Assembly (NCBI RefSeq): GCF_046630445.1
Contig: NC_092341.1
Span: 28,348,001 to 28,412,000 of the forward strand
Length of the DNA: 64,000 bases
Reading direction: 5' to 3'
From: Rutidosis leptorrhynchoides
Taxonomy: Eukaryota; Streptophyta; Magnoliopsida; Asterales; Asteraceae
Under the pieces are notes generated by a model. That model did no database searches. It saw only the letters and a program-made list of their open reading frames with translations, and was not told the origin of the DNA. Both the position numbers and the translations under genes were made by a program. The number at the start of each line of letters is the position of its first letter. Position 1 is the stretch's first letter. Positions 1-10,993 of the stretch are shown here, piece by piece.

Positions 1-186
1 CATCAGAACCAAATCATAGCCCATTGCCAACATATAGGTAGAAACTATATTCCTACACCGAAACCCATCTTCCCTCCCTGGTCTATAGAGATGCAGCCAC
101 CATATCCTACGTATAACCCTGCCGAAGCATTCTATAGCACCTATGGTTATGCCTGGAACCCCTATTGGTACCAGTATCATCCCTAG
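1..186 (+). CDS. Post-pol protein of element D, C-terminal 61 codons
   Basis: The frame is open from base 1 to a TAG at 184-186. The peptide begins HQNQIIAHCQHIG and ends in a Pro/Tyr-rich tail (AWNPYWYQYHP). It matches the C-terminus of the post-pol proteins of elements A and E (HQHQIMSHLSYQIP, then NMNWNP), so it is the end of the same gene. The tail has no membrane segment. Function is unknown. The start is outside the window, so integrity cannot be judged. Confidence 0.75.
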   Translation, partial: HQNQIIAHCQHIGRNYIPTPKPIFPPWSIEMQPPYPTYNPAEAFYSTYGYAWNPYWYQYHP

Positions 187-1102
187 TATACTTATTTTTT
201 ATTTTTATTTTTTTTGTAATTTGTAATTATTGATACGTTTAATACTTTTGTTAATATTGTAATCATTTTTATAATTATCTAACTTTTATTCTTAGATTTT
301 AATAATTTTTGAATGTGGGGTAATATACCAAACTTCAAAAATATGTATATATGTTTGCAGTTTATCTTATGTACACAACAGGGTAAAACAACGCATTTTC
401 AAAGACTGGCATTAAGTTCAGCAAAAGCAACTAATTTTGACGACAAGATGCAAAATATATGTGAAATAACAACAAGACGGAATGAACAAATGATGTGCAC
501 CATTTATCATTCAGCAAACAAACGCCAATATATTTGGAAACTTTGGTAAAAATTTAATCATTTTCACACAAATCACCCTCAATAATTTAAATTGTTACTG
601 ATTTCTTGCAAATGAGGACATTGCAAGATCTTAAGTGTGGGAAGGGGTTAAATTCTTTCGGATTTTAAAAATTTTTGCTTTATACACTTGGTTACCATTA
701 AAAATACTAGTAAAGCAGTAGTTGTATTAGAATCTAGTGCTCTCTGATAATAAAGAACAGCCCTGGTCTTATATACTGACTACCCAATTCTAGTAAAATT
801 TTTCAAAATTTTCAATTAAATGAACTCAAAATCATGTTTATACATATTTATGAACGATAAAACTAGGTTTTAACACTGAAATTATTGTTACCTCGGAAAG
901 GACATAAATTGAGAAACAAACTAAAATGTTAAAATTCATTTAAAATGGAATAGAGGACGATAAAAAGGAAAATAAAAGCCAAGTGTGGGAAAATTTACCA
1001 AGTTATCTTAAACATATGTCACATATATCTGTAACAAATAACTGAAAATACTTTTGCTTTGGACTAAACTAAACTGTTTTACCCGATGAAAGAAAAGAAG
1101 AG

Positions 1103-1309
1103 ATGGATCTACACGATGAATCAATTCCATCATTAAAAGGAAGTAAAGTCTTCCAAAAAAGACACGCGCTTCTTGATTTAGGTCATGAAGTTGTCGTCCA
1201 GACCAGCTGTAGGTTGACGAAAAATCTAGAAAAGTCATCACTAAAATCAGCAGGAAATCCACGGACCTTAGCATTAAACAGGGTCGCCAAGTGGTCAGAT
1301 TTATCCTAA
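1103..1309 (+). other. Conserved 207-nt 3' UTR block (68-aa small ORF), copy D
   Basis: An ATG-to-TAA frame of 68 codons starts MDLHDESIPSLKGSKVF and ends KWSDLS. The same frame, with the same length, start and stop, occurs in sense orientation in elements A, E and C. The opposite strand is also open here. Base identity among copies is about 97% by hand count, although the flanks have diverged strongly between A and C. Most substitutions between A and C change an amino acid, so conservation at the RNA or DNA level is more likely than a protein. No known family is recognised. Confidence 0.6.
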
Positions 1310-1854
1310 CCATGAGAAGGATTTATCTCGTAAAATGGGGGGGCACCATGCAAATTAGCTGGATAAGACTAATAAATCAGATCCCCAGAAAGGATAATCT
1401 CCTTAAAGATTAAAAATCAGCTTTTAAGCCTGATATTACTCAATCCTAGAGATTGACCTTAAAGATTGAGAATTCAAACTCATGGAATTCAATGATATCT
1501 AAACTCGAGCTTGAACGAGAAAATATTTTGATCAAAATTACAAACCGATTTGTTTTCTGAAAACCCTATTTTCAATGCGTTCATTACCATTGAACGTAAA
1601 ATCCTAGGAATTCACCTGGAATTCATTAGGTCACCTGAACCAAATCGGGTGTCAACCGTAAGAACGGTGGTTGCATAGTGGTCAAAGACAGGACCTTGTG
1701 CCATACCGAAAAATTATAAGGGTGAGCTTTACTATTGCTCCTACCAAGGATAGTAATTGCGTCCGACACGTTATAGACCATAATTAAAAGCATGTCAGGA
1801 GACATTGCCTTAACAGTTGCTTGTTCAACGCTTTCCTTTCAACCGGACGGTAGT

Positions 1855-1868
1855 TTACCGAAAGGTAA
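1855..1868 (+). other. GAAA-tetraloop hairpin in 3' UTR, copy D
   Basis: TTACC-GAAA-GGTAA forms a 5-bp stem closed by a GNRA-type tetraloop in the sense RNA. The same hairpin is present unchanged at 9365-9378, 39334-39347 and 43261-43274 (read on the minus strand). GNRA loops are known RNA tertiary-contact or protein-binding motifs. The role here is inferred only from conservation. Confidence 0.55.
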
Positions 1869-2253
1869 TATACGGGACAAGTAAACTGGACGTGTTGCTT
1901 TCCAAATACAAGGTTAGCAAGTGGATGACACAAAACCGCAAGTTTTGAGCTAAAATTTTCAAATCTGAACCCCACCAAACCCACAAAAATATTTTGCAAA
2001 CACCGGTAAAGGGTTATTCCGGAAAACTTATCTAGGGTAAAAACTAGATTTAATTTTCAAAAGATCAAATGTTTTCATAAAGATCCAATTTCCTTAATGG
2101 ATCTAAATTTTTATAGTCATGTGGGACTGTAAACCATATCGTTACTACCATTGTTTATACCGCCGTATAGAAATCACTGATGTACAAAGTGTGAAGAATA
2201 AAGAAGTGATTCTAGTATTTCAAGACGATATTGCTTGAGGACAAGCAACGCTC

Positions 2254-2263
2254 AAGTGTGGGA
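2254..2263 (+). promoter_or_regulatory. Polypurine-like tract of element D
   Basis: AAGTGTGGGA followed by ATATT lies immediately upstream of the LTR start TGATAATGC. This is where the plus-strand primer for reverse transcription is expected. Equivalent tracts precede the 3' LTRs of A (degenerate, 8962-8971) and C (42739-42748). Confidence 0.65.
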
Positions 2264-2268
2264 ATATT

Positions 2269-4240
2269 TGATAATGCTAAAAACGAACATATATTTCATA
2301 GCATTATTCCTCAAGAAAGACAAGCTTTTAGTTGCAATTGTTCTATTTACAAGTGATATTCGTTTAAATAATAAAAGGTGAAGACAAAAGACATATTCGA
2401 CGAATTGAAGACGCAAACGACCATAAAGCTCAAAAGTACAAAAGACAATCAAAGAGGTTCCAATTATTGATAAGAAACGTCTCGAAATTACAAAAGTACA
2501 AGATTCAAAACGCAAAGTACAAGATATTAAATTGTACGCAAGGACGTTCGAAAATCCGGAACCGGGACCAGAGTCAACTCTCAACGCTCGACGCAACGGA
2601 CTAAAAATTACAAGTTAACTATGTATATAAATATAATATAATATATAATTAATTATATTAATTATATATATATTATAAACCGTCGGTAAACAAAGAGCCA
2701 AACTCCTCTGAGCTGTAAAAGCAAACTCCTCGACTCGCGGAGTTTGAAGGCCAAAAAGGCCGCGAGTCGCGGAGCCCCCAGTTTTGAAACTCCCTATAAA
2801 GCAAATCGAATTCTGATCATTTTCATCCATCTTTTTCTTCTTCTCCTCATACGTAAAATATATATATATATTTATATTTTATATTTTAATTTTAATTATA
2901 ATTCTAATAATAAGGGTATGTTAGCAAATGTTGTAAGGGTGTAAGTCGAAATTCTGTCCGTGTAACGCTACGCTATTTTTAATCATTGTAAGTTATGTTC
3001 AACCTTTTTACATTAATGTCTCGTAGCTAAGTTATTATTATGCTTATTTAAAACAAAGTAATCATGATGTTGGGCTAATTACTAAAATTGGGTAATTGGG
3101 CTTTGTACCATAATTGGGGTTTGGACAAAAGAACGACACTTGTGGAAATTAGACTATGGGCTATTAATGGGCTTTATATTTGTTTAACTAAATGATAGTT
3201 TGTTAATGTTAATATAAATATTTACAATTGGGCATCCGTATAAATTACCATATACACTCGATCGGACACGATGGGCGGGGTATTTATATGTACGAATAAT
3301 CGTTCATTTAACCGGACACGGGAATGGATTAATAGCCACTAGAATAATTAAAACAGGGGTGAAATTACATTCAAGGGTAATTGGTGTAATTGCTAACAAA
3401 GTAGTAAAACCTTGGTTTACACGCAGTTGATAACCTGGTGTATTCATTAAACAAAGTATTAAAACCTTGTTACAATTCGAATCCCCAATTAGTTGGAATA
3501 TTTAACTTCGGGTATAAGAATAATTTGATGAGGACACTCGCACTTTATATTTATGACTGATGGACTGTTATGGACAAAAACCAGACGGACATATTAAATA
3601 ATCCAGGACAAAGGACAATTAACCCATGGGCATAAAACTAAAATCAACACGTCAAACATCATGATTACGGAAGTTTAAATAAGCATAATTCTTTTATTTC
3701 ATATTTAATTTCCTTTATTTTATATTTAATTGCACTTCTAATTATCGCATTTTTTTTGTTATTGTATTTAATTGCACTTTTAATTATCGTACTTTTTAAT
3801 TATCGCAAGTTTATTTTATCGCACTTTTATTATTCGCAATTTCATTATCATTATTTACTTTATGCTTTAATTTAAGTCTTGTATTCATTTTTAATATTTT
3901 ACATTTGGTTTTAACTGCGACTAAAGTTTTAAAATCGACAAACCGGTCATTAAACGGTAAAAACCCCCCTTTATAATAATAATATTACTTATATATATAT
4001 TTGTATTTTTATAAAAGTAAACTAATATAGCGTTAAGCTTTGTTTAAAGATTTTCCCTGTGGAACGAACCGGACTTACTAAAAAATACACTACTGTACGA
4101 TTAGGTACACTGCCTATAAGTGTTGTAGCAAGGTTTAAGTATATCCATTCTCTAAATAAATAAATATCTTGTGTAAAATTGTATCGTATTTAATAGTATT
4201 TTCTGCTAAAATTAATAACTATTTTCGTATACACCTCGCA
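2269..4240 (+). repeat. 3' LTR of element D
   Basis: The repeat starts TGATAATGC and ends CCTCGCA, about 1.97 kb. It aligns in reverse with the LTRs of A and E, including the ends (TGATAATGCC on their sense strand) and the block around GGTTTA-GTATATCCATTC near the 3' end. It holds a TATA box at 2794-2801 preceded by paired palindromes. The 5' LTR is outside the window. Confidence 0.85.
2726..2801 (+). promoter_or_regulatory. LTR promoter module: paired dyads plus TATA box (D)
   Basis: Two near-palindromic CG-rich sites, CTCCTCGACTCGCGGAG (2726-2742) and CCGCGAGTCGCGG (2760-2772), have centres about 32 bp apart. CTATAAAG (2794-2801) follows 22 bp downstream. Other LTR families in the window show the same geometry with different palindrome sequences. 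That this is the Pol II promoter of the LTR is inferred from the TATA box and its position. Confidence 0.65.
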
Positions 4241-4242
4241 AA

Positions 4243-4800
4243 AACATCATAGATGTTAAATCGACACCAACTCCAAAACCAACAATGGTGTCAATGGGTA
4301 TACAAGTTGAAATCCCTGAATAGAACAAGCCAACGGTTTTCGAATCAAAATGTTCTTCTCCTACACTTAAGAAAAAGGCTTCTTCACCAGAGATCCCCAT
4401 AGTTTCTAAACCTCACAAAGCTGTTTATCACGGACAACGAGTGCATTCAAATTATCAAACCAAAATAAATCAACCATTTTTGGAACCTACTTATGGGGAA
4501 AATGGAAAAATCACCGGATTTCGTGATCAATACGGATGGTTTCCCCATAAACCAAAGCAATCTAGTTCAGAGAGTTCATTCGTCAACTCCAACAAAACAC
4601 CGATTGATAAAACACGTTCAAAATTACTCAAGTACACATTCAAAGAGTTACTTTCCCTTGAGCCACGACCCGTGATTCAAGCTAAACTAAAACCTTTTCA
4701 AACCAAGATCCAACCTCGATGGAATACAAGATCAATTAACCACATCGACCAAACCTACAAATTGTTCACTAAAACAATGACAAAGCAAACCGATGTTTAA
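4243..4800 (+). pseudogene. Unrecognised coding remnant, possibly the tail of a retroelement polyprotein
   Basis: The frame is open from 4243 to TAA at 4798-4800 with one internal stop (TAG at 4321). The peptide is rich in Lys, Ser, Pro and Thr and contains ITGFRDQYGWFPHKPKQ. No domain is recognised. About 360 bp downstream are a tract AAGGGGGAGA and TGTTAGGTC, which look like the PPT and LTR start of a Ty1/Copia-type element, so this may be the 3' coding end of such an element. Element D appears inserted just upstream. A host gene fragment cannot be excluded. Confidence 0.35.
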
Positions 4801-5167
4801 CTCCCGATGTCCTGTTGAGGGGGAGAAAGATAAGTCATCGTTCAAGGGAGAGTTAAAGAAAATCATCAAACAAGCTCTTTCCTACACCCCTCTCAATTTT
4901 ATAAAGACATATTTAGACAACGCACACCAAGGGGAGAAACAATGTCAAAACCAAGAGATGGTGTGCATTGTGATCATTCTTCTCCGACAATGAAGAACCT
5001 TCCGACAAAAGAAGAGTCTTCAGCTCAAGTCAATAACTATGCTTATTAACTCAACAACTATGCTTATTCCAAAGGAGAGAGTTCAAGACATCGAAGATAT
5101 CCCCGAGACCTCTAACAACACAAGAGTACGAAGATGATCAACAACAAATCACATCTAAGGGGGAGAT
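4801..5167 (+). other. Non-coding tail with polypurine tract
   Basis: The reading frame is broken here by several stops. The segment ends in AAGGGGGAGA (5157-5166), a good polypurine tract, directly followed by TGTTAGGTC, which would be an LTR start. No other feature is seen. Confidence 0.4.
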
Positions 5168-6001
<834 letters not shown>

Positions 6002-6015
6002 TGTGATATCAGAGC

Positions 6016-6969
6016 AGAAGATTGCTCAATCAGATCCAATTTGTAGCTATTGTATTGATTTAATGACGGTTTTTTAGGTGTGTGAAAGCTTCAAAAGCTT
6101 CAACCATATTATTTAGCTTTTTGAAGAATTATAATGTTAAAATTTATGATTTAGATATTTGTAGATAGCCTAAGGTTAGGTGAATTGATCGTGATAGATT
6201 TCGTGCAAATTCAACAACAAATCAATGAGAATTTAAGTTCTTTGTGATTTGCTCGATTCATACGAATTAGTTGCATTTTTGGTTGAATTTGATCTCTCAA
6301 GTGTACTGGAATGATGTAGAATCAATTAGAATTGGAGAGGCTCGAACAAATTATGTTGTTTTCGTGCTCAATATCTTTAGAATTGGAGAGGCTCGAACGA
6401 ATTAGTTGTTTTTTATGATTGAATTTAGACGAATTAAGTTGTTTTCGTGCTCAATCCCTTTAATTGTAACTAAAAACCTTCCTTTGCTTTTGAAATTTTT
6501 TTAATGACAGTTTGGACTCACGGACGGGGTTCGAACGCCGTATTTAAACCCACCCAATCATTTCCTAGGACGAACATAACAGTCTTATCTCCCCTCAAGA
6601 GGAAACCCTCACGTCGAATCGATTCGGGTCTCGCGTGTGGTAAAACCCCCTCGGGTGAGGCTTGAACACAAGATGTCCGAGACCTCCGAGGCCCATGAAA
6701 TGAGCGGGTAACCTCAAGAAAATTTTTTGCAGCTCATTATGGTCGATTCCCTGACCTCTCTTATGGAAAGTCAGGTCACCACCAACACACCAACACCTTA
6801 CCGTTTTCTTTTAAAGTTTATTTGTGTTTTAAGATTATTTTTATTCTAACATACTTGCATCTTTATTGACAAAACTACTTTAATAATAATTTGTACTCAA
6901 TGACAGCATCTATCTATTATTACAAGCGTTCTATGTTTACTCAATCCCTCCAAAAGCTGACTTGGGGAC
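6016..6969. other. Non-coding interval with a short duplication and a tRNA-like B-box
   Basis: No gene is seen. A ~34-bp segment starting AGAATTGGAGAGGCTCGAAC is directly repeated (6328-6361 and 6379-6412). From about 6510 to 6800 the base composition changes to GC-richer sequence containing GGTTCGAACGC (6528-6538), close to the Pol III B-box consensus. A tRNA-derived SINE fragment is possible; no convincing A-box or tail was found. The interval abuts the LTR of element A at 6970. Confidence 0.35.
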
Positions 6970-8354
6970 TAATGTGAGAGCGATGGTATACGAAATACTA
7001 TTATAGTTTTCTACAAAATACTATTAAATACGATACAATTTATACAAGTTATTTATTTATTTATAGAATGGATATACCTAAACCTTGCTACAACACCTAT
7101 AGGCAGTGTACCTAATCGTACAGTAGTGTAGTTTTTAGTAAGTCCGGTTCGTTCCACAGGGATCCAGATGATTTTACACTATGTTTTTCACAACTATATT
7201 TATACAAATATATATATACATATAAGTAGTATTACTATTATTATTATAAAATGGGAGTTTTATCGTTTAATGACCGGTTTGCCGATTTTAAGTCTTATAT
7301 CACAGTTAAAACCTAATGCAAAATATTAAATATAAATAGAACTTAAATTAAAGCGTAAAGTAAATGACGATAATTAAAAGCGCGATAACTAAAGGTGCGA
7401 TAATTTAAAGTACGATAAATAAAATGACGGTAAATAAAAGTACGATGAGATATAAAATAAGGGAATTATGCTTATTCAAACTTCCGTAATCATGATGTTT
7501 GACGTTTTGATTTTAATTTATTACCATGGGTTAATTGTCCTTTGTCCTGGATTATTTGATATGTCCATCTGGTTTTTTTCCATAATAGTCCATCGGTCAT
7601 AAATATAAAGTGCGAGTGTCCTTGTCAAATTACCCTTATACCCGAAGTCAAATATTCCAACTAATTGGGGATTTAAACTGTAACAAAGTCTTAATACTTT
7701 GTTAACGATTACACCAGGTTATCGACTGTGTGTAATCCAAGGTTTTAATACTTTGCTAACAACTACACCAATTACCCTTGTATGTAATCCACCCTTGTTT
7801 TAATGAGTCCATTGACTATTAATCCATCCCCGTCTCCGGTCAAATGAACGATTATTAGTATTTATAAATATCCCGCCCACTGTATCCGATCGAGCGTATG
7901 TGGTAATTTATAGATACGTCAAATTGTAAATCTCTATATTAAATTAACGAACTATCATTTAGTTAATCAAATATAAAGCCCACTAATAGCCCATAGTCTA
8001 ATTTTCACAAGTGTCGGTCTTTTGTCCAAACCCCAATTATGGTCCAAAGTCCAATAACCCTGTCTTAATATTTAGTCCAACATCACAATTACTTCGGCTC
8101 AAATAAGCATAATAATAACTTAGCTACGAGACATTAATTTAAAAAGGTTGAACATAACTTGCAATGATTATTTATCGCGTAGTGTTACACGGACAGAGTT
8201 TTGACTTACAAAACCTGAAAACATTTGCTACATTAACCTTATTATTATTAACTTAAAATTAAAATTAAAATTATAAAATATAAATATAAATATAACTGAG
8301 AGAATGTGACGAATAATATTGATGAAGGTGTGCCGAACTCGTCAAATTTCGTGG

Positions 8355-8432
8355 CTATTTATAGACCTGGCTAGACATTTGGGCTCATGCGATCACATGG
8401 CTTTGATGCCTTATTCCCATGCAATCGCATGG
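8355..8432 (-). promoter_or_regulatory. LTR promoter module (A, 3' LTR)
   Basis: On the sense strand the order is CCATGCGATTGCATGG (8417-8432), 16 bp, CCATGTGATCGCATG (8386-8400), 21 bp, then CTATAAATAG (8355-8364). Each palindrome has one decayed base compared with the perfect CATGCGATCGCATG. The changes are C/G to T/A at CpG, consistent with loss by methyl-cytosine deamination. Confidence 0.7.
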
Positions 8433-8516
8433 AAGGCTGCTCCAGCTCACTTTGTTGTTTAAAAAGTGAGCTGCTGCGATTTATTTAATATATAATATAA
8501 TATATATAATTTTATA

Positions 8517-8518
<2 letters not shown>

Positions 8519-8589
<71 letters not shown>
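8519..8589. repeat. (TA)n microsatellite in 3' LTR of A
   Basis: The array holds about 70 bp of TA. The matching site in the other LTR (about 38506-38556) has only short interrupted TA runs, so the array has changed length since insertion. Confidence 0.9.
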
Positions 8590-8594
<5 letters not shown>

Positions 8595-9364
8595 TCTTAT
8601 GCATAGTTCAATTGTATTTTTAGCTCCGTTGACTCGCACGTTGATGCTCGGTTTATGTTCCGGTTCCGGATTTTCGAACGTCCTTTTGTACATTTAGATA
8701 TCTTGTACTTTGCGTTCCGCGGCTTGTACTCTTGTCATTTTTAGACGTTTCTCATCAATAAATTGAACCACTTGGATTGTATCGTGTTCATTTGAGCATT
8801 CTGGTCATTTGCGTCTTAAAATCACCGATTCTGTCTTTTATCTTCACCTTTTATTATTTAAACGATAATCACTTGAAAATAGAACAATTGCAACTAAAAG
8901 CTTGTCTTTTTGGAAGGATAATGCTATGAAATATATGTTCGGTTTTGGCATTATCAAATATTCACACACTTAAGCGTTGCTTGTCCTCAAGCAATATAGA
9001 ACTTGAATATAACTTTACTAGAATCAATTCTTTATTCTTCACACTTTATACATCAGTGATTTTTATACGGCGGTATGAACAATGATAGTAACGTTGTGGT
9101 TTACAGTCCCACATGACTATAAAAATTTAGATCCTTTAGGAAATTGGATCTTTATGAAAACATTTGATCTTTTGAAAATTCATTCTAGCTTTTACCCTAG
9201 ATAAGTTTTCCGGAATAACCCTTCACCGGTGTTTGCAAAATATTTTTATGGGTTTTGTGGGTTTCAGATTTTAAAATTTTAGCTCAAAACTTATGGTTTT
9301 GTGTCACCCACTTGCTAATCCTTGTATTAGGAAAGCAACACGTCCAGTATACTTTCCCCGTATA

Positions 9365-9378
9365 TTACCTTTCGGTAA
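9365..9378 (-). other. GAAA-tetraloop hairpin in 3' UTR, copy A
   Basis: The plus strand reads TTACCTTTCGGTAA, which is TTACC-GAAA-GGTAA in the sense RNA. It is identical to the copies in D, E and C. Confidence 0.55.
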
Positions 9379-9922
9379 ACTACCGTCCGGTTGTAAAGGA
9401 CAGCGTTGAACAAGCAACTGTTAAGGCAATGTCTAATGACATGCAGATGTTCATGGTCCACAACGTGTCGGATGCAATTACTATCCTTTGTAGGAGAAAT
9501 AGTAAAGATCACCCTATAATTTTTCGATCTGGCACAAGGTCCTGTCTTCGACCAAGCTATGCAACTACCGTTCTTACGGTTGACACCTGATTTGGTTCAG
9601 GTGACCTAATGAATTCTGATGAATTCTCAGGATTTTACGTTCAATGGTAATGAACGCATTGAAATAGGTTTTCAGAAAACAAATCGGTTTTAATTTTGAT
9701 CAAAATATATTCTCATTCAAGCTCGAGTTTAGATATCATTGAATTTCATGAGTTTGTAATTCTCAATCTTTAAAGTCAATCTCAAAGATTGAGTAATATC
9801 AGGCTTAAAAGCTAATTTTTAATCTTTAAGGAGATTATCCTTTCTAGGGGTCTGATTCATTAGTCTTATCAAGCTAATTTGCATGGCGCCCTCCCCATTT
9901 TACGAGACAGATCCTCTTATGG

Positions 9923-10129
9923 TTAGGATAAGTCTGACCACTTGGTGACCCTGTTTGATGCTGAGGTCCGTGGATTTCCTGCTGATTTTAGAGATGACTT
10001 TTCTAGATTTTTCGTCAACCTACAGCTGGTCTGGACGACAACTTCCTGACCTAAATCAAGAAGCGCGTGTCTTTTTTGGAAGACTTTACTTCCTTTTAAT
10101 GATGGAATTGATTCATCGTGTAGATCCAT
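9923..10129 (-). other. Conserved 207-nt 3' UTR block, copy A
   Basis: A 68-codon frame has the same start and stop as in D. Relative to C there are six base differences by hand count. Five change the deduced residue: Gln/Arg and His/Asn near the N-terminus, Gln/His in the middle, Thr/Ala and Lys/Met near the end. Sequence just outside the block is far more diverged between A and C. Confidence 0.6.
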
Positions 10130-10993
10130 CTTTCTTTCAAATATATTACAGTAAATCGGGTAAAACTAATTAGTATCGTCCAAAATAAAAGTACCTGCAA
10201 TAATCTTGTACAAATATATGTGATATATGTTTTAAAGAACTTGGTAAATTCTTCCCACACTTAGCTTTTATTTATTTCTTTCTTTGCCTTTTTATTCTCT
10301 TCTATTCCATTTTAAATGAATTCAAGCGTTTTAGGTTGTTTTTTAATTTATGTCCTTTCCAAGGTAACAATAATTTCGGTATTAACACCTAGCTTTATCG
10401 TTCATAAATATGTATAAACATGATTTTGAATTCATTTAGTTGAAATTTTTTCAAATTTTCACAAAATTTGGCAATTAAACCAAGTGTATAAATTAAATGT
10501 TTAAACCAAAAGAATTTAATCCCTTCCCACACTTAAGATCTTGCAATGCCCTCATTTGCAAGAAATCAGTAAAAATTTAAATTCATGAGGGCTATTAGCG
10601 TAGAAAAATGATTAAAATTTTACCAAAGTTTCCAAACATATTGTTGTTTGTTTGAATGATAAATGATGCACATCATTTGTTCATTCCGTCATTTGTTATA
10701 TCACATTTTTTTTTCGTCTTGTCGTCAAAATTAATAGCTTTTGCTGAACTTAATGTCAGTCTTTGAAAGTTCGTTGTTTTACCCTGTTTTGTACAATTGA
10801 CAATATACATACAATACAAATATAAACATGCAATGTAATTTGAAATGGGACTTAATATCTCACTTTCAAATTATAAATATGAAATATTAGTAACAAAATA
10901 ATAAAAATGTTAAAAATTACATCAAAATATTAAATGTTTAAACATAAATAGATAAAAATTATAAAAAGATAAGAAATCACCAATAGAACTGTA

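Larger units (their letters stand above)
187..2253 (+). other. 3' untranslated region of element D
   Basis: About 2 kb lie between the post-pol stop and the LTR with no long reading frame. The stretch corresponds to 8957-10993 in A, 38925-40942 in E and 42734-45111 in C, all reversed. It contains PPT-like AAGTGTGGGA copies at 633-642 and 981-990, the conserved block at 1103-1309, several short inverted repeats (for example around 1572-1600) and the GAAA hairpin at 1855-1868. The number of conserved dyads suggests structured RNA. Confidence 0.7.
1..4240 (+). mobile_element. Element D: 3' part of an Athila-like LTR retrotransposon
   Basis: The window opens inside this element. Visible in order are the C-terminus of the post-pol protein (1-186), a long 3' untranslated region (187-2268), a polypurine-like tract and a complete 3' LTR (2269-4240). 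Assignment rests on close similarity, in reverse orientation, to elements A and E, which carry Athila-type gag and pol. The 5' part lies outside the window, so the TSD cannot be checked. The sequence after 4240 (AAAAC) is the candidate right-hand TSD. Confidence 0.85.
6970..8956 (-). repeat. 3' LTR of element A
   Basis: The LTR spans about 1.99 kb. On the sense strand it begins TGATAATGCCAAAACC and ends ...CTCTCACATTA, where the terminal CATCA of the sister LTR is changed. It aligns throughout with 36912-38924. It contains a promoter module at 8355-8432 and a (TA)n array at 8519-8589 that is much longer than the one in its sister LTR. Confidence 0.9.
8957..10993 (-). other. 3' UTR of element A
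   Basis: This is the interval between the post-pol stop and the 3' LTR. It holds PPT-like motifs (TCCCACACTT on the plus strand) at 10525-10534 and 10253-10262 and a degenerate one next to the LTR at 8962-8971. It also holds the GAAA hairpin (9365-9378) and the conserved block (9923-10129). No credible protein gene is present. Confidence 0.7.

Noticed and set aside
1008..1313. 101-codon frame antisense to the conserved 3' UTR block
   Set aside because: Follows from high conservation of the underlying bases. The antisense frames have different ends in A, E and C, so a conserved antisense gene is not supported.
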